Of a DNA stretch of 23,513 bases, positions 1-7,440 are shown piece after piece. Numbering within the stretch: position 1 is the first letter of the stretch; the number at the start of each line of letters is the position of its first letter. A program made the translations under genes and the position numbers. Where the stretch lies: NCBI GenBank assembly GCA_934647145.1, contig CAKUFB010000006.1, positions 1 through 23,513 on the forward strand. The letters are read 5' to 3'. A model generated the notes under the pieces. That model worked only from the letters and a program-made list of their open reading frames with translations. It was not told the origin of the DNA and did not search any database. This DNA comes from an uncultured Clostridia bacterium. GTDB lineage: Bacteria > Bacillota > Clostridia > Christensenellales > Aristaeellaceae.

Positions 1-360
1 GGGTGGCAGTGGCGGGGGAGCGTGCTTCCCCGTCCACCAGCTTGTCAAAACTTTTTTGACAAGCTGAAGCGATTCCCGTAGGAATCGCTTCCTTGCGGCT
101 CCGAAGGAGACGTGGGTGGGGTCTGGGGAGGCGCGCGCCGTTCAGGCCGCCCTCCCCAGCGTCCCCGGGTGAGGCAGGAGTGGTGAGGACGCGATTTCTG
201 AAGGAAATCGCGTCAGCGAGCCTGTGCCTTTGCACGGGTGAGGGCCTGTGCTATTCGGTTGTTTTGTGCGAGCGGGCAGACTAACTTCGGTGGGGGTCTG
301 GGGGAGCGCGAAGCGGAGCGGAGCCTCCCCCAGCCGGGCGGACTGATTCCCCGAATTATC
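1..360. repeat. non-coding region with hairpin repeat variants
   Basis: No convincing gene lies before 442. The stretch holds diverged members of the intergenic hairpin family found elsewhere in the window. One is at 123-159, with outer arms CTGGGGAGG and CCTCCCCAG, followed by the conserved GCGT-CCCC flank. A second, at 298-333, has arms CTGGGGGAG and CTCCCCCAG around a GCGGAGC-rich loop. There is a perfect 11-bp hairpin at 188-214 (GACGCGATTTC arm, 5-nt loop). The motif GATTCCCCGAAT at 345-356 also recurs in the other elements. Short open frames here overlap the palindromes and look like chance. Confidence 0.6.
38..90 (+). terminator. tandem hairpins, terminator-like, at window start
   Basis: Two perfect hairpins lie side by side. 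The first (38-66) has a 13-bp stem and a 3-nt loop with a T-run inside its right arm. The second (67-90) has a 10-bp stem and a CGTA loop. The 34 nt at 38-71 recur exactly at 15723-15756, where they follow a gene stop and are again followed by a second hairpin beginning AAGCG. By analogy this is probably the 3' end of a gene lying just outside the window. That assignment is inference. Confidence 0.6.
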
Positions 361-400
361 ACGCTTTTTACATAAGCCCGTGCGTTTGTCGGAAAGCTTG

Positions 401-409
401 TGCTATAAT
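401..409 (+). promoter_or_regulatory. extended -10 promoter of the CNNM gene
   Basis: TGCTATAAT is a perfect extended -10 (TGn plus TATAAT) 33 nt upstream of the TTG start at 442. No good -35 is visible at 17 bp (TGCGTT), which suits an extended -10 promoter. Confidence 0.65.
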
Positions 410-441
410 GGAGAAAACATCTTTGCGAGGAGGAATTACAC

Positions 442-1764
442 TTGGCTCCGATCCCCCTATGGCTGTCCGTCGCGATACAGATTGCGCTGCTGCTGCTCAC
501 GGCATATTTTTCGATGCTGGAGGTGGTGGCGGAATCCCTGAATGAAAGCCGCCTGGAGCGCCTGAAGGACGAGGGCAGCGAGCAGGCCGAGCGCCTGCTG
601 CCGTTGCTGCCTCAGATGCAGGACGCGACGGAATGTATGTACACGATGAGCACGCTGCTCAACCTGTTTTCAGGCCTGTTTGCCTGCGCCGCGTTTCTGC
701 CGCGCCTGGCCGCGCTGACTCCGGATCTGCCGCTCGAGTGGCCGTACCTGGTTTTGATGGGGCTGATCCTTTGCCTGATTGTGCGGCTTGTCGGCGTGGT
801 CTTTCCGCGCAGACGTGCGTCGCTGGCGGTGGACAGGCTGTGTCTGTCGATGTTCGACTCGCTGCGCAGGATGCAGCGCCTGATGCGGCCGATGAACCGC
901 CTGATCGACGGCGTCGCCAACGCGCTTCTCAAGCTGGTCGGCGCGGATCCCGAGCAGGCCGGCGACCCGGTGACCGAGGACGAAATCCTGACAATGGTTG
1001 ACCGCAGCGAGGAAAAGGGCGCGATTGAGAGCAACGAGCGCGAGATGATCGAGAACATCTTCGAGTTCAACAATATGGACGCCGAGGACTGCATGACCCA
1101 TCGCACCGGCATTTACGCCATTTCGCTGGACAGCACGCCGGAGGAGATCATTGCCACGATTCAGGAATCGGGCAACAGCCGCTTCCCGGTCTATCGCGAG
1201 GACATCGACAACGTGGTGGGCATCCTGAGCGCGCGTCGCTTTTTCCTGAACCTGCTCTCCAAGGAGCCCAGGCCGCTTGAAGAGCTGATTCGCCCGGCGT
1301 TTTTTGTGCCCGAGTCGATGCACACCGATACGCTTTTCCACGAGATGCAGCGCCGCAAGGATCACATCGCCATCGTCGTGGACGAGTATGGCGGCACCAG
1401 CGGCCTGATCACGATGGAGGATTTGCTCGAGCAGATCGTGGGCAACATCTACGACGAGTTCGACCCGCAGGAGGAGCAGCCGATACAGCCCCAGCCGGAC
1501 GGCACATGGCGCGTGGCCGGTTCGTGCGACCTGGAGACGCTGTGCGAGACGCTGGACATCGAGCCGATCGACGACGAGGAATACGACACGGTAGGCGGCC
1601 TGGTCTTCAGCCAGCTGACCGCCATACCGGACGACGGCAGTCACCCGGAGGTGGAGTGCTTCGGCCTGCACATCCGCGTGGATTCGCTGGTTGACCGCCA
1701 CGTCGAGTGGACCACCATCTGGAAGCTGCCCCCTGAAACTGACGAGGAGGAAAAGAGCGAATGA
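442..1764 (+). CDS. CNNM/CBS-domain membrane protein (HlyC/CorC/TlyC family)
   Basis: This is a 440-residue inner-membrane protein of the CNNM (DUF21) - CBS pair - CorC_HlyC architecture, a family linked to magnesium or divalent cation export and often mis-annotated as hemolysin. Hydrophobic segments lie at about residues 7-27, 68-90 and 101-121. The CBS pair covers about 217-340, with the typical second-CBS run VVDEYGGTSGLITMEDLLEQ at 312-331. The CorC_HlyC domain covers about 352-430. The start is TTG, chosen because GAGGAGG lies 8 nt upstream and the hydrophobic N-terminus begins immediately. Its last codons overlap the glycerate kinase start (ATGA), so the two are translationally coupled. 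Family assignment is firm; the transported ion is not known from sequence. Confidence 0.9.
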   Translation: MAPIPLWLSVAIQIALLLLTAYFSMLEVVAESLNESRLERLKDEGSEQAERLLPLLPQMQDATECMYTMSTLLNLFSGLFACAAFLPRLAALTPDLPLEWPYLVLMGLILCLIVRLVGVVFPRRRASLAVDRLCLSMFDSLRRMQRLMRPMNRLIDGVANALLKLVGADPEQAGDPVTEDEILTMVDRSEEKGAIESNEREMIENIFEFNNMDAEDCMTHRTGIYAISLDSTPEEIIATIQESGNSRFPVYREDIDNVVGILSARRFFLNLLSKEPRPLEELIRPAFFVPESMHTDTLFHEMQRRKDHIAIVVDEYGGTSGLITMEDLLEQIVGNIYDEFDPQEEQPIQPQPDGTWRVAGSCDLETLCETLDIEPIDDEEYDTVGGLVFSQLTAIPDDGSHPEVECFGLHIRVDSLVDRHVEWTTIWKLPPETDEEEKSE

Positions 1765-2903
1765 AGCTGGTCTTTGCCCCCGATTCCTTCAAGGGCTCGC
1801 TGAGCGCGCTGGAGGGGGCGCGCCTCCTGGACAGGGCGGCGCGCGCCTGCTTCGGAAACGACATCGAGACGCTGCTCATTCCGATGGCCGACGGCGGCGA
1901 GGGCACGGCCGAGGCGCTGTGTACCGCGCTGGGCGGCGAGATGCGCCTGTGCACGGTCACAGGCCCGCTGGGCGAGCCGGTTCAGGCGGGCTGGGCGATG
2001 CTGCCGGACGGCACGGCGGTCGTGGAGACGGCGCAGGCGGCGGGACTGCCGCAGGTGCCTGTGGAAAAGCGCAATCCGCTTTTTACCACCACGCGCGGCG
2101 TGGGCGAAGTGATGCTGCGGGCGCTGGACGAGGGCGCGAAAGCGCTCTTGATCGGCCTGGGCGGAAGCGCCACGAACGACGGCGGCTGCGGCATGCTGCG
2201 GGCGCTGGGCGCGCGCCTGACCGGCGAGGACGGCGCACAGATTCCCGAGGGCGGCGTCGGCCTGGAAAAAATCGCGAGGATCGACCTGAGCGGCCTGGAC
2301 AGGCGGCTTGCGGCCGTGCCCATCCGGGCGATGTGCGACGTGACCAATCCGCTGCTGGGCAAGACCGGTGCGACCTTTGTCTACGGCCCGCAGAAGGGCG
2401 CGGACGAGGGGATACTGGCCCGGCTCGAGCGCGGCATGACGCGCTACGCGAAGGTCGCGCAGGACACGCTCGGCAGAGACATTCAGTCCTTTCCCGGCGC
2501 GGGCGCGGCAGGCGGACTGGGCGCGGCGCTTCACGGCCTGCTGGACGCACAGCTGGTCAAGGGCATCGACGCGCTGATGGAGGTCACGCGCCTTTCCGAG
2601 CGCCTTGAAAACGCCGACCTGTGCGTCACCGGCGAGGGCTGCTTCGACGAGCAGTCGGTCGCCTTCGGCAAGGTGGTCAGCGGGGTGGCAAAGGCCTGTG
2701 TCAGGCAGCGCGTTCCCCTGCTCGTGCTGGCCGGAAGCATCCGCGGCGGCGCGCAGGCGCTCTATAACCTGTGCCCGCGCAGCTCGCTTCTGAGCATCGT
2801 GCCCGGCGTGGTCACGCTCGAGCAGGCGATGCACCGCGCGCCCGAGTACTTCTACGACGCGGCCGTGCGGGCGCTTCGGCTGTGGGGCGCGGGGCGCGGT
2901 TAA
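1761..2903 (+). CDS. glxK: glycerate kinase
   Basis: This 380-residue protein is a full-length class II glycerate kinase (GlxK/GarK family), which phosphorylates D-glycerate in the cytoplasm. The N-terminus has the family signature APDSFKGSLSA (residues 6-16), followed by PMADGGEGT at about 41-49. Also typical are the GLGGSATNDGGCGML stretch near 134 and the TGEGCFDEQS motif near 290. The ATG overlaps the stop of the upstream CNNM gene by 4 nt (ATGA), with a GAGGAGG-like sequence inside the upstream coding end. The coupling of a cation-channel-like protein to glycerate kinase has no obvious functional logic. A strong terminator follows. Confidence 0.93.
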   Translation: MKLVFAPDSFKGSLSALEGARLLDRAARACFGNDIETLLIPMADGGEGTAEALCTALGGEMRLCTVTGPLGEPVQAGWAMLPDGTAVVETAQAAGLPQVPVEKRNPLFTTTRGVGEVMLRALDEGAKALLIGLGGSATNDGGCGMLRALGARLTGEDGAQIPEGGVGLEKIARIDLSGLDRRLAAVPIRAMCDVTNPLLGKTGATFVYGPQKGADEGILARLERGMTRYAKVAQDTLGRDIQSFPGAGAAGGLGAALHGLLDAQLVKGIDALMEVTRLSERLENADLCVTGEGCFDEQSVAFGKVVSGVAKACVRQRVPLLVLAGSIRGGAQALYNLCPRSSLLSIVPGVVTLEQAMHRAPEYFYDAAVRALRLWGAGRG

Positions 2904-2917
2904 ATTGATATTGGTAA

Positions 2918-2957
2918 AAAAACAGGCTCCCGGCGATTGGCCGAGAGCCTGTTTATA
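2918..2957 (+). terminator. terminator of the glycerate kinase operon
   Basis: A stem of AACAGGCTC (2921-2929) with GAGCCTGTT (2945-2953), plus an inner CGGC/GCCG pairing, is followed by a short T/A tail. It lies 17 nt after the glycerate kinase stop. Confidence 0.75.
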
Positions 2958-2958
2958 C

Positions 2959-2988
2959 AAAAACCCCCTCCGAAAAAACGGAGGGGGT
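2959..2988 (-). terminator. intrinsic terminator of the GDPD operon
   Basis: Read on the minus strand this is a 9-bp stem (CCCCCTCCG with CGGAGGGGG), a T6 loop and a TTTTT tail. It begins 5 nt after the stop of the phosphodiesterase gene. It sits back to back with the plus-strand terminator, so the convergent transcripts are each closed. Confidence 0.9.
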
Positions 2989-2992
2989 CGCT

Positions 2993-3778
2993 TTACACTG
3001 TGCCTTCGAAAATGATCATGTCGCCGCGGCGGCGCGCCAGGGCGAGCTCGTCGGCGGTGCGGACGGTCCAGGCGGCCATCGGGGTGCGGTAGAGGAGGCG
3101 CTGCAGGTAGGGCGCGGGGCTGTGCTTCGCGGCGATTCGGTAGGCCACGAAATCCGGCCGGGAGAGCGCGTTGGTCAGCAGCCCGGCGACGGCCAGCGCC
3201 GCGGCGCGGCTCAGGCGCGGGGGCAGATCCTCGCTGGAGGGGAGCAGCTGGCCGCGAAGAAGCTGCGGAGCGGTGAAGCGCATTCTCAGCAGGCAGCGCG
3301 GGTCGAAGGACTCGACCAGGCAGTCGCCCGCGTAGCGCGCAAGGCGGGCGCAGACCGCGTCGGTCAGGCGAAAAATGCGGCGGCAGCTCTTGACCTCAAG
3401 CAGCACCGGGACGCGCCCGGCGATGCAGTCGAGCGCCTCATCCAGCGTGGGAATGGACTGGCCGTCCGGCAGGCGAAGGTTTTTCAGCTCAGCAAGCGTC
3501 AGCTGCTCCGGGCGCTTCGGAGAACCGCACAGGCGCGCGAGCGTGTCGTCATGAAACACGATCAGCCGCCCGTCGCGGGAGAAGCGCACGTCCAGCTCCA
3601 CGCCGAAGCCCGCCCGGCAGGCCGCCTCGAACGCGCCGAGCGAATTCTCGCACACCCCGCGGCCATGCAGCCCCCGGTGCGCGAAGCAGACGCCCAGATA
3701 CCTGCGCGCGCGTCGCCTGCCCAGCCTGGGCGCGGTCAGCCAGACGAGCAGCGCAGTGAAAATCACGATCCACTTCAT
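2993..3778 (-). CDS. glycerophosphodiester phosphodiesterase family protein
   Basis: This GDPD-fold enzyme would hydrolyse glycerophosphodiesters to glycerol-3-phosphate and an alcohol. It is 261 residues from the chosen ATG at 3778, which has AAGGGG 6 nt upstream. A farther upstream ATG at 3823 has no such site. The first 15 or so residues are a hydrophobic membrane anchor (MKWIVIFTALLVWL), so the enzyme is probably membrane-tethered. Metal and catalytic positions are visible: H34-R35, E44-N45, E61 and D63 (ELD), H76 (FHDD) and E128 (LEVK). It is the last gene of a minus-strand operon with a phosphodiester glycosidase and a small membrane protein, which suggests turnover of an envelope phosphodiester polymer or lipid (inference). 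Confidence 0.88.
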   Translation of the reverse strand: MKWIVIFTALLVWLTAPRLGRRRARRYLGVCFAHRGLHGRGVCENSLGAFEAACRAGFGVELDVRFSRDGRLIVFHDDTLARLCGSPKRPEQLTLAELKNLRLPDGQSIPTLDEALDCIAGRVPVLLEVKSCRRIFRLTDAVCARLARYAGDCLVESFDPRCLLRMRFTAPQLLRGQLLPSSEDLPPRLSRAAALAVAGLLTNALSRPDFVAYRIAAKHSPAPYLQRLLYRTPMAAWTVRTADELALARRRGDMIIFEGTV

Positions 3779-3848
3779 CAGGCGCCCCTTCCCTTCGCGG
3801 GCTTTCCCTGATGAGGACGGCATGCTGTTATCATGTACATCGCGCGAA

Positions 3849-4115
3849 TCAGTCTTTTTTCGCGGCGCGGCGGTTCCTGCGCGCCCTGCGCCTGAAAACC
3901 CTGCACAGGACGGCGACCAGCGCGCCGAGCAGGCCGCAGATCAGCGCCATGAGCGCCGCCGCGTTCAGCTCGCCGCCCACCTTTTCGGGCGTCGAGGCCA
4001 GATAGGGCATGAAGTATCCCAAATGCAGGGCGGCACACAGGGCCAGCGACGCCAGGTACAGCAGCGCCACACCCGCCAGAAAGCCGCGCAGCGCGCAGCG
4101 AAGCATTTTCTTCAT
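3849..4115 (-). CDS. small two-span membrane protein, unknown function
   Basis: This 88-residue protein has two hydrophobic segments (about residues 8-32 and 51-71), a short loop containing TPEKVGGELN, and a highly basic C-terminal tail (RRRARRNRRAAKKD). An AAGGAAG ribosome site precedes the ATG. It starts 14 nt after the phosphodiester glycosidase and ends 70 nt before the phosphodiesterase, so it is very likely co-transcribed with them. I do not recognise a family. The positive-inside tail predicts both termini in the cytoplasm. Confidence 0.7.
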   Translation of the reverse strand: MKKMLRCALRGFLAGVALLYLASLALCAALHLGYFMPYLASTPEKVGGELNAAALMALICGLLGALVAVLCRVFRRRARRNRRAAKKD

Positions 4116-4129
4116 AACAGTCTTCCTTT

Positions 4130-5074
4130 CTAGAAGAACAGGATGTCGGAAATCGAGCGTTCTCTGCCCTGGGAGGGCTGGCTGATGATTTCACCCATGA
4201 ACCACATTTCGGAGGAGCCGCCGCCGTCCAGGTTCATCGCGGTCTTCGCGCCCATTTCCAGCATCAGGCGCTGCATTTCGCCCAGCGTCATGCCCTTGGA
4301 GTGCTCGGTGTTGCGGCCGTCGGCGACGATCAGCACGTAGTGCAGCGGCCCGATCTGACCGATGGCGGTGCGCGGCTCGCGGCGCTTGGGGTTGGTGGAG
4401 ATCAGGTCGAAGGCGGGGGAAGGATCGACCGCCTGACCGTCCTGCACCAGCACGGGGCCAAACTCAAAGGTCTGCCAGGTTCCCGCGTCCACAAGGGACT
4501 GGCCGAGCGCTTCGGGATCTTCGTCCTTTCGATCGATGCGTACGGAGAAATCGCCGTTTTTATCCACGATCAGCATGTTTCGGGTGGTGTCGTGGGTGCG
4601 GATCAGCTCGCCGTTGCGGATGATCGTGCCGTACTCATGCACGCCGTAATCGTCCGCGTTGATGGCCAGTATGGCGCCGCAGCGGTTTGCGATCTCGGAA
4701 AGCGGCTCCAGCGAGCCGTTGGGCTTGTCGCCGCTCAGGGCGGTGCGCAGCTGCGAGGGGTCGGTCAGCTGCACGTCGGCCACGTAGTAGATGATGTCGC
4801 CCGCCTCGAAGCGGCGAACGACGATCTGCCTGGTCTCGTCCTGATAGGAGTGGTCGTAGGGCGCGTCGATACAGGGGGTGACAAAGGCGGTCTGCTGCGA
4901 GCCGGCCGCATTGGGCGCGTCGGTCGCCTGGACGACGGGCGCATCGGTGGTCTGAACCGCTTCGGGCGTGTCGGTCGGCGCGGCGGCAGGCGTCTTTGCG
5001 CAGCCGCTCAGGCAGGCCGCCAGCATGCCGGCCGCCAGAACGGAAGACAGCGTTTTGATCATTCGACTGTTCAT
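4130..5074 (-). CDS. phosphodiester glycosidase family lipoprotein (NAGPA-like, DUF2233)
   Basis: This 314-residue exported lipoprotein has a signal peptide ending in LSGC, with lipidation expected at Cys25. A Thr/Pro/Ala-rich linker (about 27-65) follows, then a NAGPA-like domain (about 90-314). This family removes a sugar from a phosphodiester-linked glycan. Its signature NLDGGGSSEM is at 281-290, preceded by the typical AINADDYG and TAIGQ stretches. The ATG has an AGGAGG site 8 nt upstream. It is first in a minus-strand operon with a small membrane protein and a glycerophosphodiesterase and has a well-formed promoter. The natural substrate is not evident; a wall teichoic acid or exported phosphoglycan is plausible. 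Confidence 0.88.
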   Translation of the reverse strand: MNSRMIKTLSSVLAAGMLAACLSGCAKTPAAAPTDTPEAVQTTDAPVVQATDAPNAAGSQQTAFVTPCIDAPYDHSYQDETRQIVVRRFEAGDIIYYVADVQLTDPSQLRTALSGDKPNGSLEPLSEIANRCGAILAINADDYGVHEYGTIIRNGELIRTHDTTRNMLIVDKNGDFSVRIDRKDEDPEALGQSLVDAGTWQTFEFGPVLVQDGQAVDPSPAFDLISTNPKRREPRTAIGQIGPLHYVLIVADGRNTEHSKGMTLGEMQRLMLEMGAKTAMNLDGGGSSEMWFMGEIISQPSQGRERSISDILFF

Positions 5075-5112
5075 AGGGTGTTCCTCCTGGAAACGAAATG
5101 ACTGTATAGTAT

Positions 5113-5141
5113 AGTATACAACAGGTTGCAGGGCTGGTCAA
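5113..5141 (-). promoter_or_regulatory. sigma-A promoter of the phosphodiester glycosidase operon
   Basis: On the minus strand TTGACC (5136-5141) and TATACT (5113-5118) are separated by exactly 17 bp, 39 nt before the start codon. The -10 sits in a short ATACT-type repeat. Confidence 0.85.
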
Positions 5142-5166
5142 TACCGCATTGTGTTGCGTGTTGAAG

Positions 5167-5200
5167 AAAAAAAGTACCTTCAGAGCGCGTCTGAAGGTGC
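5167..5200 (-). terminator. intrinsic terminator after the ruvX/DUF1292 gene
   Basis: On the minus strand there is an 11-bp stem (GCACCTTCAGA with TCTGAAGGTAC, one wobble), a 5-nt loop and a T7 tail. It starts 18 nt after the stop codon. Confidence 0.93.
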
Positions 5201-5218
5201 TTTGAGCGGGCGAAAGCG

Positions 5219-5506
5219 TCAATCCTCGTCCGCTTCGGCCTCGGCCAGGTAGAGGTTGAAGACCTTTTCGACCAGGTCGTCGTCCTCGACGCTGACATAG
5301 ACCTCCTCGCCCTGGTCGTTTTCGCTGATCTTGAGGATCAGCAGCTCATCCTCGGCCAGATCCTCGGTCGGCTCGAGCGGGGCGAGCAGTACGAATTCGT
5401 CGCCGGCGTACTGCACGGTATAGACGTGTTCAAAGCGCACGACGTTGTTGTCCTCGTCGTAGAGCTCGACGATATTTTCCTGCTGCATATTGTTTTCCTG
5501 ATCCAT
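5219..5506 (-). other. possible internal translation product: DUF1292 protein alone
   Basis: An ATG at 5506, preceded by an AGGTGGA Shine-Dalgarno-like sequence at 9 nt, would give a 95-residue acidic DUF1292 protein, the usual free-standing length of this family. It begins MDQENNMQQENIVELYDEDN. A second ATG lies 6 codons later. No stop separates it from ruvX. Whether the fused protein, the short one, or both are made cannot be told from sequence. Confidence 0.5.
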
Positions 5507-5992
5507 TTTGGGCAGTCCACCTTTCCATACCTCGACCGGCAGCACGCGGGGGAGCGGCCGCTCGTTTTTTTCTTCATCCGGCCAGCCGCCGGCGTCCATA
5601 AAGCCCTGCAGGATGCACACGGCCGCCAGCTTGTCCACTACCAGCTTTCGCTTGTCGCGGCGCACGTCCGCCTCGAGCAGCGCGCGCTGGGCAAAGGAGG
5701 TGGTCAGGCGTTCGTCAAACGTGCGCACCTGCCAGCCGCGCGCCTTCAGCAGGGCGATGAAGGCCAGGATTTTCTGTGCCTGCGGGCCGATTTCGCCGCT
5801 CATCGAGCGGGGCAGGCCCACCACCAGGCGATCGGTTTCATACTGCGCGAGCAGCTCGGCAATGCGCGCGAGGTCTTTTTCAGCCCCCTTGACGAAGATC
5901 GTCTCCACGCCCTGCGCGGTCAGCCCCAGCGGGTCTGAAACCGCCACGCCGATGCGCCGCTCGCCCACGTCCAGCGCCAGAATTCGCTGCAT
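5219..5992 (-). CDS. ruvX: RuvX/YqgF resolvase-fold protein fused in frame to a DUF1292 domain
   Basis: One open frame of 257 codons contains two products that are normally separate. Residues 1-135 are YqgF/RuvX, an RNase H-fold protein implicated in Holliday junction resolution and 16S rRNA 5' maturation. It has D8 in ALDVGERRIG, VVGLPRSMSG near 57-66, DERLTT at 93-98 and D120 in VDKLAA. Residues about 163-257 match the acidic DUF1292 family, and about 28 linker residues join them. Met163 (ATG at 5504-5506) has AAAGGTGGA about 9 nt upstream, so DUF1292 could also be made separately from an internal start. The ATG at 5992 directly follows the ireB stop. A sequencing error that removed a stop codon is possible but would need to be checked. 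Confidence 0.88.
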   Translation of the reverse strand: MQRILALDVGERRIGVAVSDPLGLTAQGVETIFVKGAEKDLARIAELLAQYETDRLVVGLPRSMSGEIGPQAQKILAFIALLKARGWQVRTFDERLTTSFAQRALLEADVRRDKRKLVVDKLAAVCILQGFMDAGGWPDEEKNERPLPRVLPVEVWKGGLPKMDQENNMQQENIVELYDEDNNVVRFEHVYTVQYAGDEFVLLAPLEPTEDLAEDELLILKISENDQGEEVYVSVEDDDLVEKVFNLYLAEAEADED

Positions 5993-6265
5993 TCAGCCCT
6001 CCCGCCCGTCCAGGGACGCGACGTAATGGCTGACCAGCTCCTCCAGGATTTCATCCCGCTCCAGGCGGCAGATCAGCGACCTGGCGTGATTGTAGCTGGT
6101 GATATAGGCCGGGTCGCCGGACAGGATATAGCCGACCAGCTGCGTAATCGGGTCATAGCCCTTGACCTTGAGCGCCTGGTAGACCGCCGCAATGATCTCT
6201 TCTGCGGAACGGGGAGTATTGGCGGGGGCGGAATACTGCCTGGTATCGCTCATTTTGCCGTTCAT
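5993..6265 (-). CDS. ireB: IreB family regulatory phosphoprotein (UPF0297)
   Basis: This 90-residue protein matches the IreB/UPF0297 family of small dimeric proteins. In Enterococcus IreB is phosphorylated by the Ser/Thr kinase IreK and affects cephalosporin tolerance. Family hallmarks are the threonine-containing N-terminal tail and the core KGYDPITQLVGYILSGDPAY (about 34-53), followed by SYNHARSLICRLERDE. The TGA is immediately followed by the ruvX ATG with no gap, so the two are coupled. An AGAGGA site precedes the start; a second in-frame ATG lies 4 codons downstream. The gene order ireB - ruvX - DUF1292 is the standard Clostridia/Bacilli arrangement. Confidence 0.93.
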   Translation of the reverse strand: MNGKMSDTRQYSAPANTPRSAEEIIAAVYQALKVKGYDPITQLVGYILSGDPAYITSYNHARSLICRLERDEILEELVSHYVASLDGREG

Positions 6266-6301
6266 AACGCACCGTCCTCTCTGTATCGCATCTTACGTTT
6301 C

Positions 6302-6330
6302 ATTATATACCAAAACGCGCAGGATTTCAA
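6302..6330 (-). promoter_or_regulatory. sigma-A promoter of the ireB-ruvX operon
   Basis: On the minus strand TTGAAA (6325-6330) and TATAAT (6302-6307) are separated by 17 bp, 36 nt before the ireB start. It lies inside the short gap after the AI-2E-family gene, so ireB need not depend on read-through. Confidence 0.85.
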
Positions 6331-6354
6331 ACGTTTTGTCCGCAAAAATCCAAT

Positions 6355-7425
6355 TTAATCTTCTGTTCGATTATTTGACCGATTTGCGGGGACGGAGGCG
6401 GCCTGTGTGCGCAGCAGCGAGCGCGCCACCAGCACGCAGGGGATGGCCAGCAGCATGCCGCCCAGGCCGGAAAGAGAGCCGCCCAGCGTGATGGCGAGAA
6501 GCACCACCGCCGGGTGAAGGCCGGTGACGCTGCCCATGATGCGCGGACTGATGAGCAGGCTGTCCACCTGCTGCACGCCGAAGAGCAGCAGCGCGGTGAA
6601 CAGCGCCTGGCGAAGGCCGCCCTGCGTCAGCGCCATCAGCACCGCGGGAACGCCGCCCAGCACCGGCCCGAAGTAGGGGATCAGGTTCATCACCCCCACG
6701 ATCAGGCCCAGCACCAGAAAGGCGGGCAGACCGATGATCATCAGCCCCAGCGCCGCCAGCGCCCCCACCGCCAGGGAGATCAGCGCCTGACCGCGCAGGT
6801 AGGTGTTCAGCTCGTGACGGACGGCATGCGCCATGCGCACCGCGAGCCTGCGATAGGCGGACGGCGCGAGCAGCTCCAGCTGCAAAAACAGCCGCTCCCG
6901 GTCGCGAATCAGGTAATAGCTCAGCGTGAGCGCCAGGGTGATTTCGGTCACGACCGCCGCCACCGACCCGGCGAAGCTGGCCGTGCCGCTCAGAAGGGGC
7001 GTGAGCGTGCCCATCGCCTGCTCCCAGGGAAAGTCGGGCAGCTCGAGCGGCAGGTTGATTCCGTGCGCGCGCAGGAAGGTCAGCAGATGCTCGCCCTCGT
7101 CCTGCAGCCGCCCGGCCAGCGCCGGAAAGCCCGCGATCAGCTGCCTGAGCTGCCCGGCCAGCGGAGGAATCAGCAGCCAGACCGCCAGACCCAGCGCCAG
7201 AGCCGCCGCGGCATACGACAGAGCGATCCCCGCGCCCCGCGGCACATGCAGCGTCCGGCAGAACCATTCGCTCACCGGGCACAGCACAAACGCCAGCGCG
7301 CCGCCGCCCAGCAGCAGCCGCAAAAGCAGCGAAACCTGCCGCCGAAACGCGACGGCGCACAGCAATGCGCCGCAGCCCGCCGCCAGCAAGATCCAGCTCC
7401 GCTTATTCCATTTCACTTTACTCAC
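6355..7425 (-). CDS. AI-2E family transporter (YtvI/PerM-like permease)
   Basis: This 356-residue polytopic membrane protein belongs to the AI-2E transporter (UPF0118/PerM) family. Two hydrophobic hairpins lie near the N-terminus (about 12-30, 36-50 and 66-88), followed by a soluble insert (about 90-140). The C-terminal core has the characteristic stretches VGVMNLIPYFGPVLGGVPAV (about 243-262), QQVDSLLISPRIMG and GLHPAVVLLAI. The first start is GTG at 7425. A second in-frame GTG at 7416 is better spaced from the AAGGA site and may be the real start. A complete repeat element lies directly upstream, so the promoter may be inside it. Substrate is unknown; the family name does not prove autoinducer transport. 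Confidence 0.88.
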   Translation of the reverse strand: MSKVKWNKRSWILLAAGCGALLCAVAFRRQVSLLLRLLLGGGALAFVLCPVSEWFCRTLHVPRGAGIALSYAAAALALGLAVWLLIPPLAGQLRQLIAGFPALAGRLQDEGEHLLTFLRAHGINLPLELPDFPWEQAMGTLTPLLSGTASFAGSVAAVVTEITLALTLSYYLIRDRERLFLQLELLAPSAYRRLAVRMAHAVRHELNTYLRGQALISLAVGALAALGLMIIGLPAFLVLGLIVGVMNLIPYFGPVLGGVPAVLMALTQGGLRQALFTALLLFGVQQVDSLLISPRIMGSVTGLHPAVVLLAITLGGSLSGLGGMLLAIPCVLVARSLLRTQAASVPANRSNNRTED

Positions 7426-7440
7426 TTCCTTGGAGACGTT

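Noticed and set aside
670..2960. Long minus-strand frames opposite the CNNM and glycerate kinase genes
   Set aside because: Same shadow effect; no family motif, ribosome site or promoter.
6355..7425. Quorum-sensing AI-2 exporter role for the AI-2E-family protein
   Set aside because: The family name is historical and includes ion exchangers and unknowns; no lux gene is present.
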